A stretch of 64,000 nt of DNA from Nocardioides sediminis (GCF_003047295.1 NZ_PZYZ01000001.1:620001-684000); one strand, 5' to 3'. Counted from the stretch's first letter, positions 15,472-25,547 are shown. The notes: generated by a model from the letters alone, not told the origin. Translations and numbers: made by a program.

Positions 15472-16491
15472 GTGCTTCCCCGTCCTCCCCGCCTGCGCCT
15501 CGGCGTCGCGACCCTGGCTGCTGCCACCCTCCTGCTCGCCGGTTGCGGCGGGGACGAGGAGCCTGCCAGCACGCCCGAGCCGACCAGCGACGCCACCAGC
15601 GAGACCACCGCGGCGGAGCCGGAGGAGCCGGCCCTGTGGCCGCTCACCGGGCTCCCGATGGAGGGTGAGGCCCCGCGCAACCCGGTCATCGTCACCAAGG
15701 TCGACAACACCTCCTCCAGCGCCCCGCAGGTCGGCCTGGGGCAGGCCGACATGGTGGTGGAGGAGCTCGTCGAGGGCGGCATGACCCGGCTCGCCGCGTT
15801 CTACTACTCGCGGCTGCCGCAGGTGGTCGGGCCCGTGCGGTCCATGCGCGCCAGCGACATCGGCATCGTCCCGACCGGGGCGCACGTGGTCACCAGCGGC
15901 GCCGCTCCGGTCACCCTGGGCCGGGTCCGCCAGGCGGGCATCCCGTTCGTCACCGAGGGCGCCAAGGGCGTCTACCGCGACAACGGCCGCTCCGCGCCGT
16001 ACAACCTGTTCGCCGACCTCAAGGCCATCTCGGGCGCCATCAAGGGCGGCGACGCCCCGGATCCATACCTGGCCTTCGGCGAGGAGGGCGACGCCCCCGG
16101 CGGCAAGCCCGCACGCACGCTGTCCGCGGCCTTCGGCGGGCACACCACGACCTGGCAGTTCCAGGGTGGCAAGTACGTCAACACCAACTCCTACGCGGCC
16201 ACGGGCGACGAGTTCCCCGCCACGACCGTGCTGGCGCTGCGGGTCCAGGTCGGCGACGCCGGCTACCGCGACCCCGCCGGCTACCCCGTGCCCGAGACGA
16301 AGTTCGAGGGCAAGGGCCAGGCGCTGCTGTTCCACGGCGGCAAGGTCGTGCGCGGCACGTGGAGCAAGGACGGCCTCACCGGCGCCCTGAAGCTCACCGG
16401 GCCCAAGGGCGGCGAGATCACCGTCCCGCCCGGCCGCACCTGGGTCGAGCTGGTCCCGGTCGGCTCCGGCAACGTGACCTGGAGCAAGTGA
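15472..16491 (+). CDS. DUF3048 domain lipoprotein
   Basis: GTG at 15472 gives a 339-residue protein with a classic lipobox (LLLAGC, Cys25) and a Thr/Ser/Glu-rich linker. Two DUF3048 halves follow, opening with LWPLTGLPMEGEAPRNPVIV and containing QADMVVEELVEGGMTRLAAFY and VGPVRSMRASD. The protein is predicted to be a cell-surface lipoprotein; YerB of Bacillus is a relative of unknown role. An earlier in-frame start at 15382 would hide the lipobox. It follows the NlpC/P60 terminator and is probably transcribed alone. Confidence 0.88.
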   Translation: MLPRPPRLRLGVATLAAATLLLAGCGGDEEPASTPEPTSDATSETTAAEPEEPALWPLTGLPMEGEAPRNPVIVTKVDNTSSSAPQVGLGQADMVVEELVEGGMTRLAAFYYSRLPQVVGPVRSMRASDIGIVPTGAHVVTSGAAPVTLGRVRQAGIPFVTEGAKGVYRDNGRSAPYNLFADLKAISGAIKGGDAPDPYLAFGEEGDAPGGKPARTLSAAFGGHTTTWQFQGGKYVNTNSYAATGDEFPATTVLALRVQVGDAGYRDPAGYPVPETKFEGKGQALLFHGGKVVRGTWSKDGLTGALKLTGPKGGEITVPPGRTWVELVPVGSGNVTWSK

Positions 16492-16534
16492 GCCCGACCC
16501 GCTGAGCCGGAGGCCCCTCTCGGGGCGTGCCGCC

Positions 16535-16619
16535 GTCGGACGTTGCTCGGGACGTCCGACGAGGCGGCTGCCCGGGGTGTCGGGGTGTCGGGCGTTGCTC
16601 GGGACGTCCGACGAGGCGG
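16535..16619 (+). repeat. Pair of 33-bp direct repeats, each holding a hairpin
   Basis: Copy one (16535-16567) and copy two (16587-16619) differ at one position and share a perfect 27-bp core starting CGTTGCTCGGGACGTCCGAC. Within each, GTCGGACGT (or GTCGGGCGT) can pair with ACGTCCGAC around an eight-base loop. The copies are 52 bp apart between the DUF3048 and yqgE genes. They may be tandem terminators, a duplicated operator or a small repeat element. Confidence 0.8.
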
Positions 16620-16690
16620 TGCCTCGCTCAGGTGGGGGAGAGCGCTCGCCGGTCAGGCCGGACCTCGGGGAGATCGGCCATGATGGGGCC

Positions 16691-17254
16691 ATGACCGACG
16701 TAGCGCCCGGGATGCTGCTGCTGGCGACGCGGGGGCTCACCGACCCCAACTTCGCCGGCACGGTGGTGCTGCTCCTCGACGCCGACGAGCAGGGGGTCCT
16801 GGGAGTGGTGCTCAACCGGCCCTCGCCGGTGCCGGTCGCCGAGATAGGGGAGGTGGAGGCCTGGCACCCGCAGCTGGCCTCGCCCGGGGTGCTCTTCCGC
16901 GGCGGCCCCGTGAGCGTGGAGGGTGCGATCGCGGTCGCGCTCCTGCGCGACGTCGACGACGAGCCCGTCGGGTTCCGGTCGGTGCTCGGCCGGCTGGGGA
17001 TCGTCGACCTCGACACGCCCGTGGCGCTGCTCGAGGAGAGCCTGGCGGGCATGCGGATCTTCGCGGGGTACGCCGGCTGGGAGGCCGACCAGCTCCAGGG
17101 GGAGATCGCCCGGGGGGACTGGTACGTCGCCCCCGGCGAGGCGGGGGACGTGTTCCGTGAGGACGCCTCCGAGCTCTGGCGCGACGTGATGCGGCGACAG
17201 CCGGGCCAGCTGGCGTGGCACTCCACACGCCCGGTCGACCCGGACCTCAACTGA
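16691..17254 (+). CDS. YqgE/AlgH family protein (UPF0301)
   Basis: The 187-residue protein shows the UPF0301 signatures: PGMLLLATRGLTDPNFAGTV at the start, GVLGVVLNRPSPVPV, LFRGGPVSVEGAIAV and FAGYAGWEADQLQGEI. The family is widespread but its molecular role is not settled (AlgH was named from alginate regulation in Pseudomonas). It precedes the DUF3039/helicase pair on the same strand with 26 bp between, so they may form one transcript. Confidence 0.92.
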   Translation: MTDVAPGMLLLATRGLTDPNFAGTVVLLLDADEQGVLGVVLNRPSPVPVAEIGEVEAWHPQLASPGVLFRGGPVSVEGAIAVALLRDVDDEPVGFRSVLGRLGIVDLDTPVALLEESLAGMRIFAGYAGWEADQLQGEIARGDWYVAPGEAGDVFREDASELWRDVMRRQPGQLAWHSTRPVDPDLN

Positions 17255-17280
17255 CCTCGGACTGACCTAGACTGGCCCGC

Positions 17281-17565
17281 ATGAGCACCATCGGATTCTC
17301 GCCCGGCACCGAGACGATCGAGGACCGTCGCACCCAGCCGACCGACGATGGTGACCACGAGCGGTTCAGCCACTACGTCCCCAAGGACAAGCTGACCGAG
17401 GCGATGGTGATGGGCACCCCCGTCATCGCGCTGTGCGGCAAGGTCTGGGTGCCCTCCCGAGCGCCGGAGAAGTACCCGGTGTGCCCGGAGTGCAAGGAGA
17501 TATGGGAGTCCATCAAGCCCGGCGGCGACGGCTCAGGCGACGGCAACCAGGGCCCCGACGCGTGA
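17281..17565 (+). CDS. DUF3039 protein with a zinc-ribbon-like Cys set
   Basis: This 94-residue protein belongs to the actinobacterial DUF3039 family by its core RFSHYVPKDKLTEAMVMGTPV and ALCGKVWVP. Cys52, Cys68 and Cys71 (CPEC) plus a nearby His (H26 or H31) could bind one zinc ion. The C-terminus is a low-complexity Gly/Asp tail. It overlaps the helicase start by four bases (GTGA), implying that both are made together and may act together. Confidence 0.9.
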   Translation: MSTIGFSPGTETIEDRRTQPTDDGDHERFSHYVPKDKLTEAMVMGTPVIALCGKVWVPSRAPEKYPVCPECKEIWESIKPGGDGSGDGNQGPDA

Positions 17566-19346
17566 CGGGGCGGCACGACGCCGTACCCCCCGCTCCGGTC
17601 CTGGCTCCGGCCTGGCCGGAGCGTGCCGCCTGGGGCACGGCGCCCCTGCTGCGGGCGTGGCAGCAGGCGGCGATGGAGCGCTACCTCACCGCCAACCCGC
17701 GTGACTTCCTCACCGTGGCCACGCCGGGGGCCGGCAAGACGACCTTCGCGCTGACCGTGGCGGCCGACCTCCTCGGGCGCCGGGTGGTCGACCGGATCAC
17801 GATCGTGGCGCCGACCGAGCACCTCAAGACGCAGTGGGCCGAGGCGGCCGCCAAGGCGGGCATCCCGATCGACCCGACGTACGCCGCCGGCAAGGGCAAG
17901 ACGTCGCAGGACTACGTCGGCATCGCGGTGACCTACGCCGGCGTCGCGGTCAACCCGCTGGCCATGCGCATCCGCACCGAGCGCTTCAAGACCCTGGTCA
18001 TCCTCGACGAGATCCACCACGCCGGCGACGCGCTGTCGTGGGGCGACGGCGTCCGGGAGGCGTTCGAGCCGGCCGCGCGGCGGCTCGCGCTCACCGGCAC
18101 GCCGTTCCGATCGGACGTCAACCCGATCCCGTTCGTCACCTACGCGCCCGGTGACGACGGCATCCCGCGCTCGGTCGCCGACTTCACCTACGGCTACGCC
18201 CACGCGCTGGCCGACCACGTCGTCCGTCCGGTGCTGTTCATGGCCTACTCCGGCGAGATGACCTGGCGGACCCGCGCCGGCGACGAGGTCGCCGCACGGC
18301 TGGGCGAGCCGCTCACCAAGGACATGCACGCGCAGGCGCTGCGCACCGCCCTCGACCCGGCCGGGTCCTGGATCCCGTCGGTCCTCGCCGCCGCCGACAA
18401 GCGGCTCACGGAGGTACGCCGCCACGTCCCGGACGCGGGCGGCCTCGTGATCGCCTCGGACCAGGAGAAGGCCCGCGCCTACGCCGGGCTGCTCAAGAAG
18501 ATCACCGGCGAGTCCCCGACCGTCGTGCTCTCGGACGAGAAGGCGTCGTCGAAGAAGATCAGCCAGTTCAGCGAGTCCGACAAGCGCTGGATGGTCGCGG
18601 TCCGGATGGTCTCCGAGGGCGTCGACGTCCCGCGCCTCGCCGTGGGCGTGTGGGCGACGATGACCTCGACGCCGCTGTTCTTCGCCCAGGCCGTCGGCCG
18701 CTTCGTGCGTGCCCGGTCGCGGGGCGAGACCGCGTCGGTCTTCCTCCCGTCGGTGCCGCACCTGCTCGGCTTCGCCTCCGAGATGGAGGTCGAGCGCGAC
18801 CACGTGCTCGGCCGCAAGGTCACCGACGAGGACGACATCTTCGCCGCCGAGAACGACCTGCTGGCCGCCGCCAACGCCGAGGAGTCCGCCTCGGGCGAGC
18901 TCGAGATGTCCTGGGAGGCGCTCGGGTCGACGGCGTCCTTCGACCGCGTGCTCTACGACGGCGGCGAGTTCGGCCACTCCGGCGAGGTGCACGTGGGGTC
19001 GGAGGAGGAGATGGACTTCCTCGGCATCCCCGGTCTCCTCGAGCCCGACCAGGTGCGCGAGCTGCTGCACTCGCGCCAGTCCGAACGTGCGGCGCGGCAG
19101 AAGGCCGCTCGGCCCGAGGCCGACTCGGTCGCGGCGGTGTCCACGCACGAGCAGCTCGCGATCCTCCGGCGCGAGCTCAACGGGCTCGTGGCCGCCTGGC
19201 ACCACCGCACGGGACAGGCCCACGGGATCACCCACGCGCGGCTGCGCAAGGAGTGCGGTGGACCGGCCGCGGCGGTGGCCAGCGCGGACCAGCTCCACGA
19301 GCGGATCAACCGGATCCGCGAGTGGGCGGTGCGCAAGTCCTCCTGA
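17562..19346 (+). CDS. DEAD/DEAH-box (superfamily 2) helicase
   Basis: The 594-residue protein starts at GTG overlapping the DUF3039 stop. SF2 motifs are in order: Q-like RAWQQAAMERY, Walker A TPGAGKTT near residue 54, VAPTEHLKTQW, Walker B DEIHHAGDA, motif III LTGTPF, and C-terminal VSEGVDVPRL and QAVGRFVRAR (motif VI). The closest architecture is the UvrB/RecG-like DEAD helicases annotated in actinobacteria as repair-associated. Substrate and role are unproven. The coupling to a small zinc-ribbon protein suggests a two-part nucleic-acid-processing unit. Confidence 0.9.
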   Translation: MTGRHDAVPPAPVLAPAWPERAAWGTAPLLRAWQQAAMERYLTANPRDFLTVATPGAGKTTFALTVAADLLGRRVVDRITIVAPTEHLKTQWAEAAAKAGIPIDPTYAAGKGKTSQDYVGIAVTYAGVAVNPLAMRIRTERFKTLVILDEIHHAGDALSWGDGVREAFEPAARRLALTGTPFRSDVNPIPFVTYAPGDDGIPRSVADFTYGYAHALADHVVRPVLFMAYSGEMTWRTRAGDEVAARLGEPLTKDMHAQALRTALDPAGSWIPSVLAAADKRLTEVRRHVPDAGGLVIASDQEKARAYAGLLKKITGESPTVVLSDEKASSKKISQFSESDKRWMVAVRMVSEGVDVPRLAVGVWATMTSTPLFFAQAVGRFVRARSRGETASVFLPSVPHLLGFASEMEVERDHVLGRKVTDEDDIFAAENDLLAAANAEESASGELEMSWEALGSTASFDRVLYDGGEFGHSGEVHVGSEEEMDFLGIPGLLEPDQVRELLHSRQSERAARQKAARPEADSVAAVSTHEQLAILRRELNGLVAAWHHRTGQAHGITHARLRKECGGPAAAVASADQLHERINRIREWAVRKSS

Positions 19347-19430
19347 CCAGCACCCCGGCGCAGGCGCGCCAGTGCCGGCACGCCAGCGCGCGTCGGCACG
19401 CAGGCGCGCCCGACGCGCCGTGACGCGGAG

Positions 19431-19462
19431 CGGCCGCCGCCCGCGGGTGCGGGCGACGGCCG
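19431..19462. terminator. Bidirectional hairpin between convergent helicase and RTX genes
   Basis: CGGCCGCCGCCCGC (19431-19444) pairs with GCGGGCGACGGCCG (19449-19462): 14 bp with one mismatch and a four-base loop. It sits between two genes that converge (stops at 19346 and 19495), so it can serve both strands. No T tract is present. Confidence 0.6.
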
Positions 19463-19494
19463 TCGGTGATGCGGTGATGCTGTGCTGCGATGGG

Positions 19495-21012
19495 TCAGCG
19501 GCGCTCGACGTTCCACGCGCGCTCGACCGAGAAGGCGCGGTCGTTGCCCTTGCCGCCGTTGGCGCGGTCGAAGCCGAGACCGCCGACCAGCACGTCGTTG
19601 CCCAGGTGGCCGAGCAGGCGGTCGTTGCCCTTGTCGCCCTGGACGCGGTCGTTGCCGGTGTTGCCACCGAGCTCGTCGTTGCCCTTGCCGCCGCGGACCT
19701 TGTCGTCGCCGGCGCCGCCACGGAGACGGTCGTCGTCGTCGCCACCGAAGATGACGTCGTCGCCGCCCATGGCGAAGACCAGGTCCTCGCCCTTGTTGCC
19801 GAAGAGGCGGTCGTTGCCGCTGCTGCCGGAGATGCGGTCGGCGTCCTTGCCGCCACGGGCGACCAGCTTGGTGCCGGTGCACGCGAGGGCGGGCGCGTCG
19901 TCGAAGTCGACGCCGTAGCCGATCGTGTCGGCCCCGGCACGACCCACGGCCGACATCGAGCAACCCTGCAGGTTGAGGACGTTGGCGTTGCTGGTGCCCT
20001 TGACGGTCACCCGGCCGGAGATGGCGTCGACGTTCTCGACGTTGCTGACCTTCTGGTCGGCCGTCACGTCCGGCTCACCGGTCTCGAACTGGCCGCTGCG
20101 CAGGTCCAGGTAGACCTCGTCGTAGTCGTGGGCGACCTGGAACAGGTCCTCACCCTCGCCGCCGCTCCAGGTCGAGCCGTCGAGGACGGCGGAGCGCACG
20201 GTCATCGTGTCGTCACCGCCGGCCATGTCGACGTCGACCGTGGTGGGCGTGGCGCCCGCCGCAGGGTCGCGCAGCACGAAGGTCTCGTCGGCGTTCGTGC
20301 CGGCGAAGCCTGCGGTCGTGGCGTTGGAGTCCACGACGTAGGTCGCGACCGAGCCGGTCCACGACAGGACCGTGGTCCCGCCGCGCTTGACCGTCCGCGA
20401 GGTCGCGTCGATGGCGACCGCGCCGCCGTCGCCGTCGGCCAGGGTGTCGGCACCCTCGCCGAACTCGACCTTGCCGCTGGGCTCCTGCGTGCCGTGCCAG
20501 TCCAGGACGTCGTCGCCGGCGCCGAGGTCGAGCTTGTCGCCGTTGGGCTGGCCGGCGGTCCCGCTGCCGACCCCGTCGTCACCGGCGCCGGTGGCCACGG
20601 TGTCGGTGCCCGCGCCCGTGGAGACCTGGTCGGAGGCGGCGCCCCCGGTGTAGGAGTCGTCACCGGCTCCCAGCGTCGTGGTGACCCGCGCGCCGGCGGG
20701 CAGCGTCGAGGCGTCGACCGCGTCGTTGCCGTCGCCCGCGTCGATCGTGGTGGGCGTGGTGGCCGTTCCGGGCAGCACGCAGATGGTGTCGTCACCGGCG
20801 AGCGCGGTGATGGTCGCGCCGAGGCTGGCGGCGATGACGTCCGCGTCCGGCGTACCGGTGACGGTCGCCTGGCCGGTGCCGTCGATCGTGACCGTCTTGC
20901 CCTGGCAGGTGGTGGCGGCAGCGGCCTGCGCACCCGGTGCGGTGAGCAGGGTCGCGGCGATGAGCGCCGTCGTGCCCGTGGTGGCGAACGTGCGGCGTAC
21001 GTGGCGATGCAT
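19495..21012 (-). CDS. Secreted RTX-type calcium-binding repeat protein
   Basis: The 505-residue product starts MHRHVRRTFATTGTTALIAA, a Sec signal peptide cut near AQAAA. A body of beta-strand repeats with many GDD/GADT motifs follows, then a C-terminal run of about nine GGxGxDxhx nonapeptides (for example GGAGDDKVRGGKGNDELGG), which bind calcium in a beta-roll. No adhesin or enzymatic domain is recognisable. RTX proteins of Gram-negative bacteria leave by type I secretion; here a Sec signal suggests Sec export and calcium-triggered folding outside. The opposite strand shows long open frames that are artefacts of the repeats. It is divergent from an IclR-type regulator. Confidence 0.85.
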   Translation of the reverse strand: MHRHVRRTFATTGTTALIAATLLTAPGAQAAAATTCQGKTVTIDGTGQATVTGTPDADVIAASLGATITALAGDDTICVLPGTATTPTTIDAGDGNDAVDASTLPAGARVTTTLGAGDDSYTGGAASDQVSTGAGTDTVATGAGDDGVGSGTAGQPNGDKLDLGAGDDVLDWHGTQEPSGKVEFGEGADTLADGDGGAVAIDATSRTVKRGGTTVLSWTGSVATYVVDSNATTAGFAGTNADETFVLRDPAAGATPTTVDVDMAGGDDTMTVRSAVLDGSTWSGGEGEDLFQVAHDYDEVYLDLRSGQFETGEPDVTADQKVSNVENVDAISGRVTVKGTSNANVLNLQGCSMSAVGRAGADTIGYGVDFDDAPALACTGTKLVARGGKDADRISGSSGNDRLFGNKGEDLVFAMGGDDVIFGGDDDDRLRGGAGDDKVRGGKGNDELGGNTGNDRVQGDKGNDRLLGHLGNDVLVGGLGFDRANGGKGNDRAFSVERAWNVERR

Positions 21013-21126
21013 GGGTTCTCCCTTGATCGTCTGGTGTGTGGACACCCCGTCTCGGGGTCGGTGCGAAAGATGCACTCGAGGGTGTGACGACGACCGGCCT
21101 TGGTTGGTTGTCACTAGATTGGCCAC

Positions 21127-21777
21127 ATGGCCGCCGAGACTTCACAGACGCTGGATCGAGGCCTGCGCGTGCTCGAGGTGCTCGCATCCGCGCCCAAGGG
21201 TATGACCGTGACCGAGCTGTCGGCGGACCTGGGGGTCAACCGGACGGTGGTCTACCGGTTGATCAGCACCCTGGAGCAGCACGGGCTCGTACGCCGCGAC
21301 GCGCGCGGCCGGCTCTTCGTCGGCCTCGGCGTGCTGCACCTGGCCTCAGCGGTGCAGCCGCTGCTGCGCGACCTCGCCGTGCCGGTGCTCCGCAGCCTGG
21401 CCGACGCGATCGGCTGCACCGCCCACCTCACGGTGGCCGACGGCGACGAGGCGCTGGCGCTGGCGGTCGTGGAGCCGTCCTGGACCGACTTCCACGTCTC
21501 CTACCGGGTCGGGACCCGGCACGCCCTCACCCAGGGCGCCGCCGGGAAGGCGATCCTGCTGGCCCGCGAGAGCGCGGGGCAGTACGTCGTCACCGCCGGC
21601 GAGCTCCAGACGGGGGCCCAGGGCCTCTCGGCGCCGGTGCGCGGGATCGACGGGCTGGAGGCCTCGGTGGGCGTGGTGACCCTCGGTGGCGGCATCGACG
21701 AGGGCGTCGTGGCGCCCCGGGTGCTGGCGGCTGCCGAGTCGGTGCGCCTGGCCCTCGCGGGCGACGTGGCCCGCTGA
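21127..21777 (+). CDS. IclR family transcriptional regulator
   Basis: The 216-residue protein has an N-terminal winged HTH (LDRGLRVLEVLASAPKGMTVT, then ELSADLGVNRTVVYRLISTL) and a shorter than usual effector domain (typical IclR proteins are about 250 residues). The effector core 'HALTQGAAGKAILLA' is present. No ribosome site precedes the ATG and a TAGATT box lies 7 bp upstream, so a leaderless transcript is possible. It is divergent from the RTX gene, making that gene a possible target. Confidence 0.87.
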   Translation: MAAETSQTLDRGLRVLEVLASAPKGMTVTELSADLGVNRTVVYRLISTLEQHGLVRRDARGRLFVGLGVLHLASAVQPLLRDLAVPVLRSLADAIGCTAHLTVADGDEALALAVVEPSWTDFHVSYRVGTRHALTQGAAGKAILLARESAGQYVVTAGELQTGAQGLSAPVRGIDGLEASVGVVTLGGGIDEGVVAPRVLAAAESVRLALAGDVAR

Positions 21778-21862
21778 CGTGCGGGTCACCCCCATAGGGG
21801 GGATGACAGGCGTGCCGCCGGGCGTGCTCACTGGGATCCGACATCCCACCGAAGGAGCGCCC

Positions 21863-22828
21863 ATGATCAAGAACCTCCGCCGTGCTGCGGTCGCCGCACC
21901 TGCGACCGCAGTCCTCCTGCTCGTGCCCGCCCTCCCGCCGGCCTCCGCCATCGTCGGCGGGGCACCGGACGCCGGCGAGCACCCCTACGTCGGCCAGCTG
22001 CTCTTCCACGTCCCGGAGGCTGTGGACTCGCGCTTCGACGACCCGGGCGGCTGGTTCAACTGCACCGGCACGCTCATCGACGCGGACACGGTGGTCACCG
22101 CCGGCCACTGCACCTATGCGGTGGGCCTGGAGGGCGAGGCCCCGGAGAACCCGTTGTACGGCGGCACCGACGTGTGGTTCTCCGTCGAGGAGGAGCCGGA
22201 CTACTCGATCCTGCCGGCCAGCACGACGTACGCCCCGGACCGCAACGAGGAGCGGTACGACGACTGGTCCGCGGCCCTGGACGCGAGCCCGACGTGGCAC
22301 GAGGCGGACTCGACGTTCACGCACCCCGAGTACGTCGACGCGGCGTTCCTGCTGCACGACCTCGGTGTCGTCGAGCTGAGCGAGCCGGTCACCGGTCTGA
22401 CCGAGTACGGCTCGCTGCCCGAGGAGGACCACCTGGACCGCTACTACTCGAAGGCGGCCAAGAAGGACGGCCTCTTCGAGTCGGTCGGCTACGGCCTCGA
22501 GGACAGCAGCCCCAAGTCGTCCTTCGGTGGCGACACCCGGCGCAAGGCGGACCGGAGGCTGGTGAGCTTCAAGGGCGCCTACGGCTACCGCGACATCGCG
22601 GTCATGTTCTCCCACGCGGGCCGGGCCACCACCGGAGGCACCTGCTTCGGAGACTCGGGCGGACCCACCTTCGACATCACCACCCCGGGCCTGGCGGAGG
22701 ACAACATCATCGTCGCGGTGACGTCCTTCGGGCTCAACTACAACTGCAACGCCAGCGGCAGCTACCGCATCGACCAGCCCGAGGACCTGGCGTTCCTCGC
22801 CGACCCGGCGGGCGCCGACTACGAGTGA
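21863..22828 (+). CDS. Secreted trypsin-like (S1) serine protease
   Basis: ATG at 21863 (AAGGAGCG 8 bp upstream) gives 321 residues with a signal peptide ending PPASA followed directly by IVGGAPDAGEHPYVGQL, the classic activated N-terminus. The catalytic triad is His82 (TAGHC), Asp166 (HDLGVVEL) and Ser265 (GDSGGPT). A propeptide is essentially absent, so signal peptide removal alone would free Ile and may activate the enzyme. It is probably an extracellular protease; no inhibitor gene is next to it. Confidence 0.9.
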   Translation: MIKNLRRAAVAAPATAVLLLVPALPPASAIVGGAPDAGEHPYVGQLLFHVPEAVDSRFDDPGGWFNCTGTLIDADTVVTAGHCTYAVGLEGEAPENPLYGGTDVWFSVEEEPDYSILPASTTYAPDRNEERYDDWSAALDASPTWHEADSTFTHPEYVDAAFLLHDLGVVELSEPVTGLTEYGSLPEEDHLDRYYSKAAKKDGLFESVGYGLEDSSPKSSFGGDTRRKADRRLVSFKGAYGYRDIAVMFSHAGRATTGGTCFGDSGGPTFDITTPGLAEDNIIVAVTSFGLNYNCNASGSYRIDQPEDLAFLADPAGADYE

Positions 22829-22847
22829 ACGACGCCGGCCCGGGCCG

Positions 22848-23309
22848 TCAAACCACGGCGGCCCGGGCCAGCGGCAGCACCCGGTGCGGGATCTGGGTGG
22901 CGAGGGCGATGACGGTCGTGCAGCGCTCGATGCCCGGCTCCGCCAGTACCCGGTCGATGACCCGTTGGAGGTCGGCGTTGGAGGGCGCCACGACCCGCGC
23001 CCACATGTCGCCGGCGCCGGTGATCGTGTAGGCCTCCAGCACCTCGGCGATGCCGGAGAGGTGGGTGGCCACGGCGTCGTGGCCCGACCCCTGCCGGATC
23101 TCCAGGGTCAGGAAGGCCATCACCGGGAAGCCGAGCGCCTCGGGGGAGAGGTCGGGACCCCAACCGGTCACCACCCCGCTCGAGGTGAGCTTGTCGAGGC
23201 GGGCCTGGACCGTCCCGCGAGCGATGCCGAGGCGGCGGGACGCCTCGAGGACGCCGATGCGCGGCTCGTCGGCGAAGAGCTCGATCAATCTGCGGTCCAG
23301 GTCGTCCAT
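22848..23309 (-). CDS. Lrp/AsnC family transcriptional regulator
   Basis: The 153-residue protein has an Lrp HTH (DDLDRRLIELFADEPRIGVL, then EASRRLGIARGTVQARLDKL) and an AsnC-type ligand/oligomer domain containing ITGAGDMWARVV. It is divergent from the 4-hydroxyphenylpyruvate dioxygenase gene, with about 80 bp of shared intergenic DNA; this arrangement suggests that it controls tyrosine catabolism in response to an aromatic or other amino acid (inference). The ATG at 23309 is the first in frame before the HTH. Confidence 0.9.
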   Translation of the reverse strand: MDDLDRRLIELFADEPRIGVLEASRRLGIARGTVQARLDKLTSSGVVTGWGPDLSPEALGFPVMAFLTLEIRQGSGHDAVATHLSGIAEVLEAYTITGAGDMWARVVAPSNADLQRVIDRVLAEPGIERCTTVIALATQIPHRVLPLARAAVV

Positions 23310-23334
23310 CAGGGGTGCTCCTACTGTGCAGGTT

Positions 23335-24632
<1,298 letters not shown>

Positions 24633-24643
24633 GTGCCCGGAGA

Positions 24644-24665
24644 AATCCCCGCTGAAGCGGTGATT
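24644..24665. terminator. Hairpin between convergent hppD and MpaB-like genes
   Basis: AATCCCCGC (24644-24652) pairs with GCGGTGATT (24657-24665), with one mismatch and loop TGAA. It lies in the 36-bp gap between the two stop codons and could end transcripts from both sides; on the + strand it is followed by CCGTC. Confidence 0.4.
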
Positions 24666-24668
24666 CCG

Positions 24669-25547
24669 TCAGACGCTCGACGAGGCGCGCAGCTCGCGCG
24701 CCTCGTCGACGCCGGACGACATCGCCCAGCGGATCGTGCCGGTCGCCAGCGTGCCGAGCGCCCGGACGACCGTGCGCTCGGAGACCGGCAGCCAGGGCAG
24801 ACGCAGCGGGCGGCGGGTCCAGCCCGGCATCAGGGCCACGCCGGCGGCCATGAGCACGGAGTACGCAGGGCGCGCGGCGAGCGGCAGGTCGGGGTGGAGG
24901 GCGAGGAAGCGGATCGCGCTGCGCGCCTCGTCGGTGGCGCGGAGCTCGGGCCGGAACCCCTCCAGCACCCGCTCCAGCTCGGCCACGGTCGTCGGCGGGT
25001 CGATCACGCCGAGCTTGCGCGCCACGAGCGAGGCCTGCGCGACGTAGGCGTCGCAGCCGGCGGCGTCGAGCGGGCGGGCGCCGTACGTCTGGTGGGCCAG
25101 CAGGAAGCTGTCGACCTCGGCCGCATGCACCCAGGCGAGCAGGTGCGGGTCGGACGCGGCGTACGGCGTGCCGTCGGGCATGGTGCCCGTCACCCGGTCG
25201 TGGATGGCGCGGACGCCCCTGATCGCCTGCTCGGCGTGGTCGATCGTGCCGAAGGTCGTCACGGCCAGGAACTGGCTGGTGCGGGCCAGGCGCCCCCACA
25301 TGTCGCCGCGGAAGCCCGAGTGGTCGGCCACGGCCTGCATGGCGAGCGGGTGCATCGTCTGCAGCAGGACCGCGCGGATCCCGCCGACGAACATCGACGC
25401 GTCGGCGTGGACGCGCACGATCTCGGAGTCCGCGTCGAACCAGCGCGGCCCCGGCGTCCCGTGGATGCGCTCGCGGTGGCGCGGCCCGTCCGGCCCGGCG
25501 ACCCGGCGGAAGATCTCGTGCCCGAGCCGGGCCCGCAGGGGAGTCAT
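24669..25547 (-). CDS. Oxygenase MpaB family protein (DUF2236)
   Basis: The 292-residue protein has the DUF2236/MpaB pattern: FDADSEIVRVHADASMFVGG, VLLQTMHPLAMQAVADHSGF and LLAWVHAAEVDSFLLAHQTY, whose His residues are candidate haem/iron ligands by family analogy. Relatives include the fungal mycophenolic acid enzyme MpaB and rubber-cleaving Lcp. In actinobacteria the substrate is generally unknown. It is transcribed toward hppD; the two stops are 36 bp apart, so they do not form an operon. Confidence 0.82.
   Translation of the reverse strand: MTPLRARLGHEIFRRVAGPDGPRHRERIHGTPGPRWFDADSEIVRVHADASMFVGGIRAVLLQTMHPLAMQAVADHSGFRGDMWGRLARTSQFLAVTTFGTIDHAEQAIRGVRAIHDRVTGTMPDGTPYAASDPHLLAWVHAAEVDSFLLAHQTYGARPLDAAGCDAYVAQASLVARKLGVIDPPTTVAELERVLEGFRPELRATDEARSAIRFLALHPDLPLAARPAYSVLMAAGVALMPGWTRRPLRLPWLPVSERTVVRALGTLATGTIRWAMSSGVDEARELRASSSV

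Noticed and set aside
17373..19940. Long open frame on the minus strand over the helicase and RTX genes (about 855 codons)
   Set aside because: It mirrors third-position GC bias of the true genes, has low-complexity composition (Arg, Ala, Gly, Val) and no domain; the plus-strand helicase and minus-strand RTX in another frame explain the DNA.
18709..21087. Plus-strand open frame of about 790 codons across the RTX gene
   Set aside because: It is the antisense shadow of calcium repeats and reads as repetitive Val/Ala/Leu without any recognisable family.
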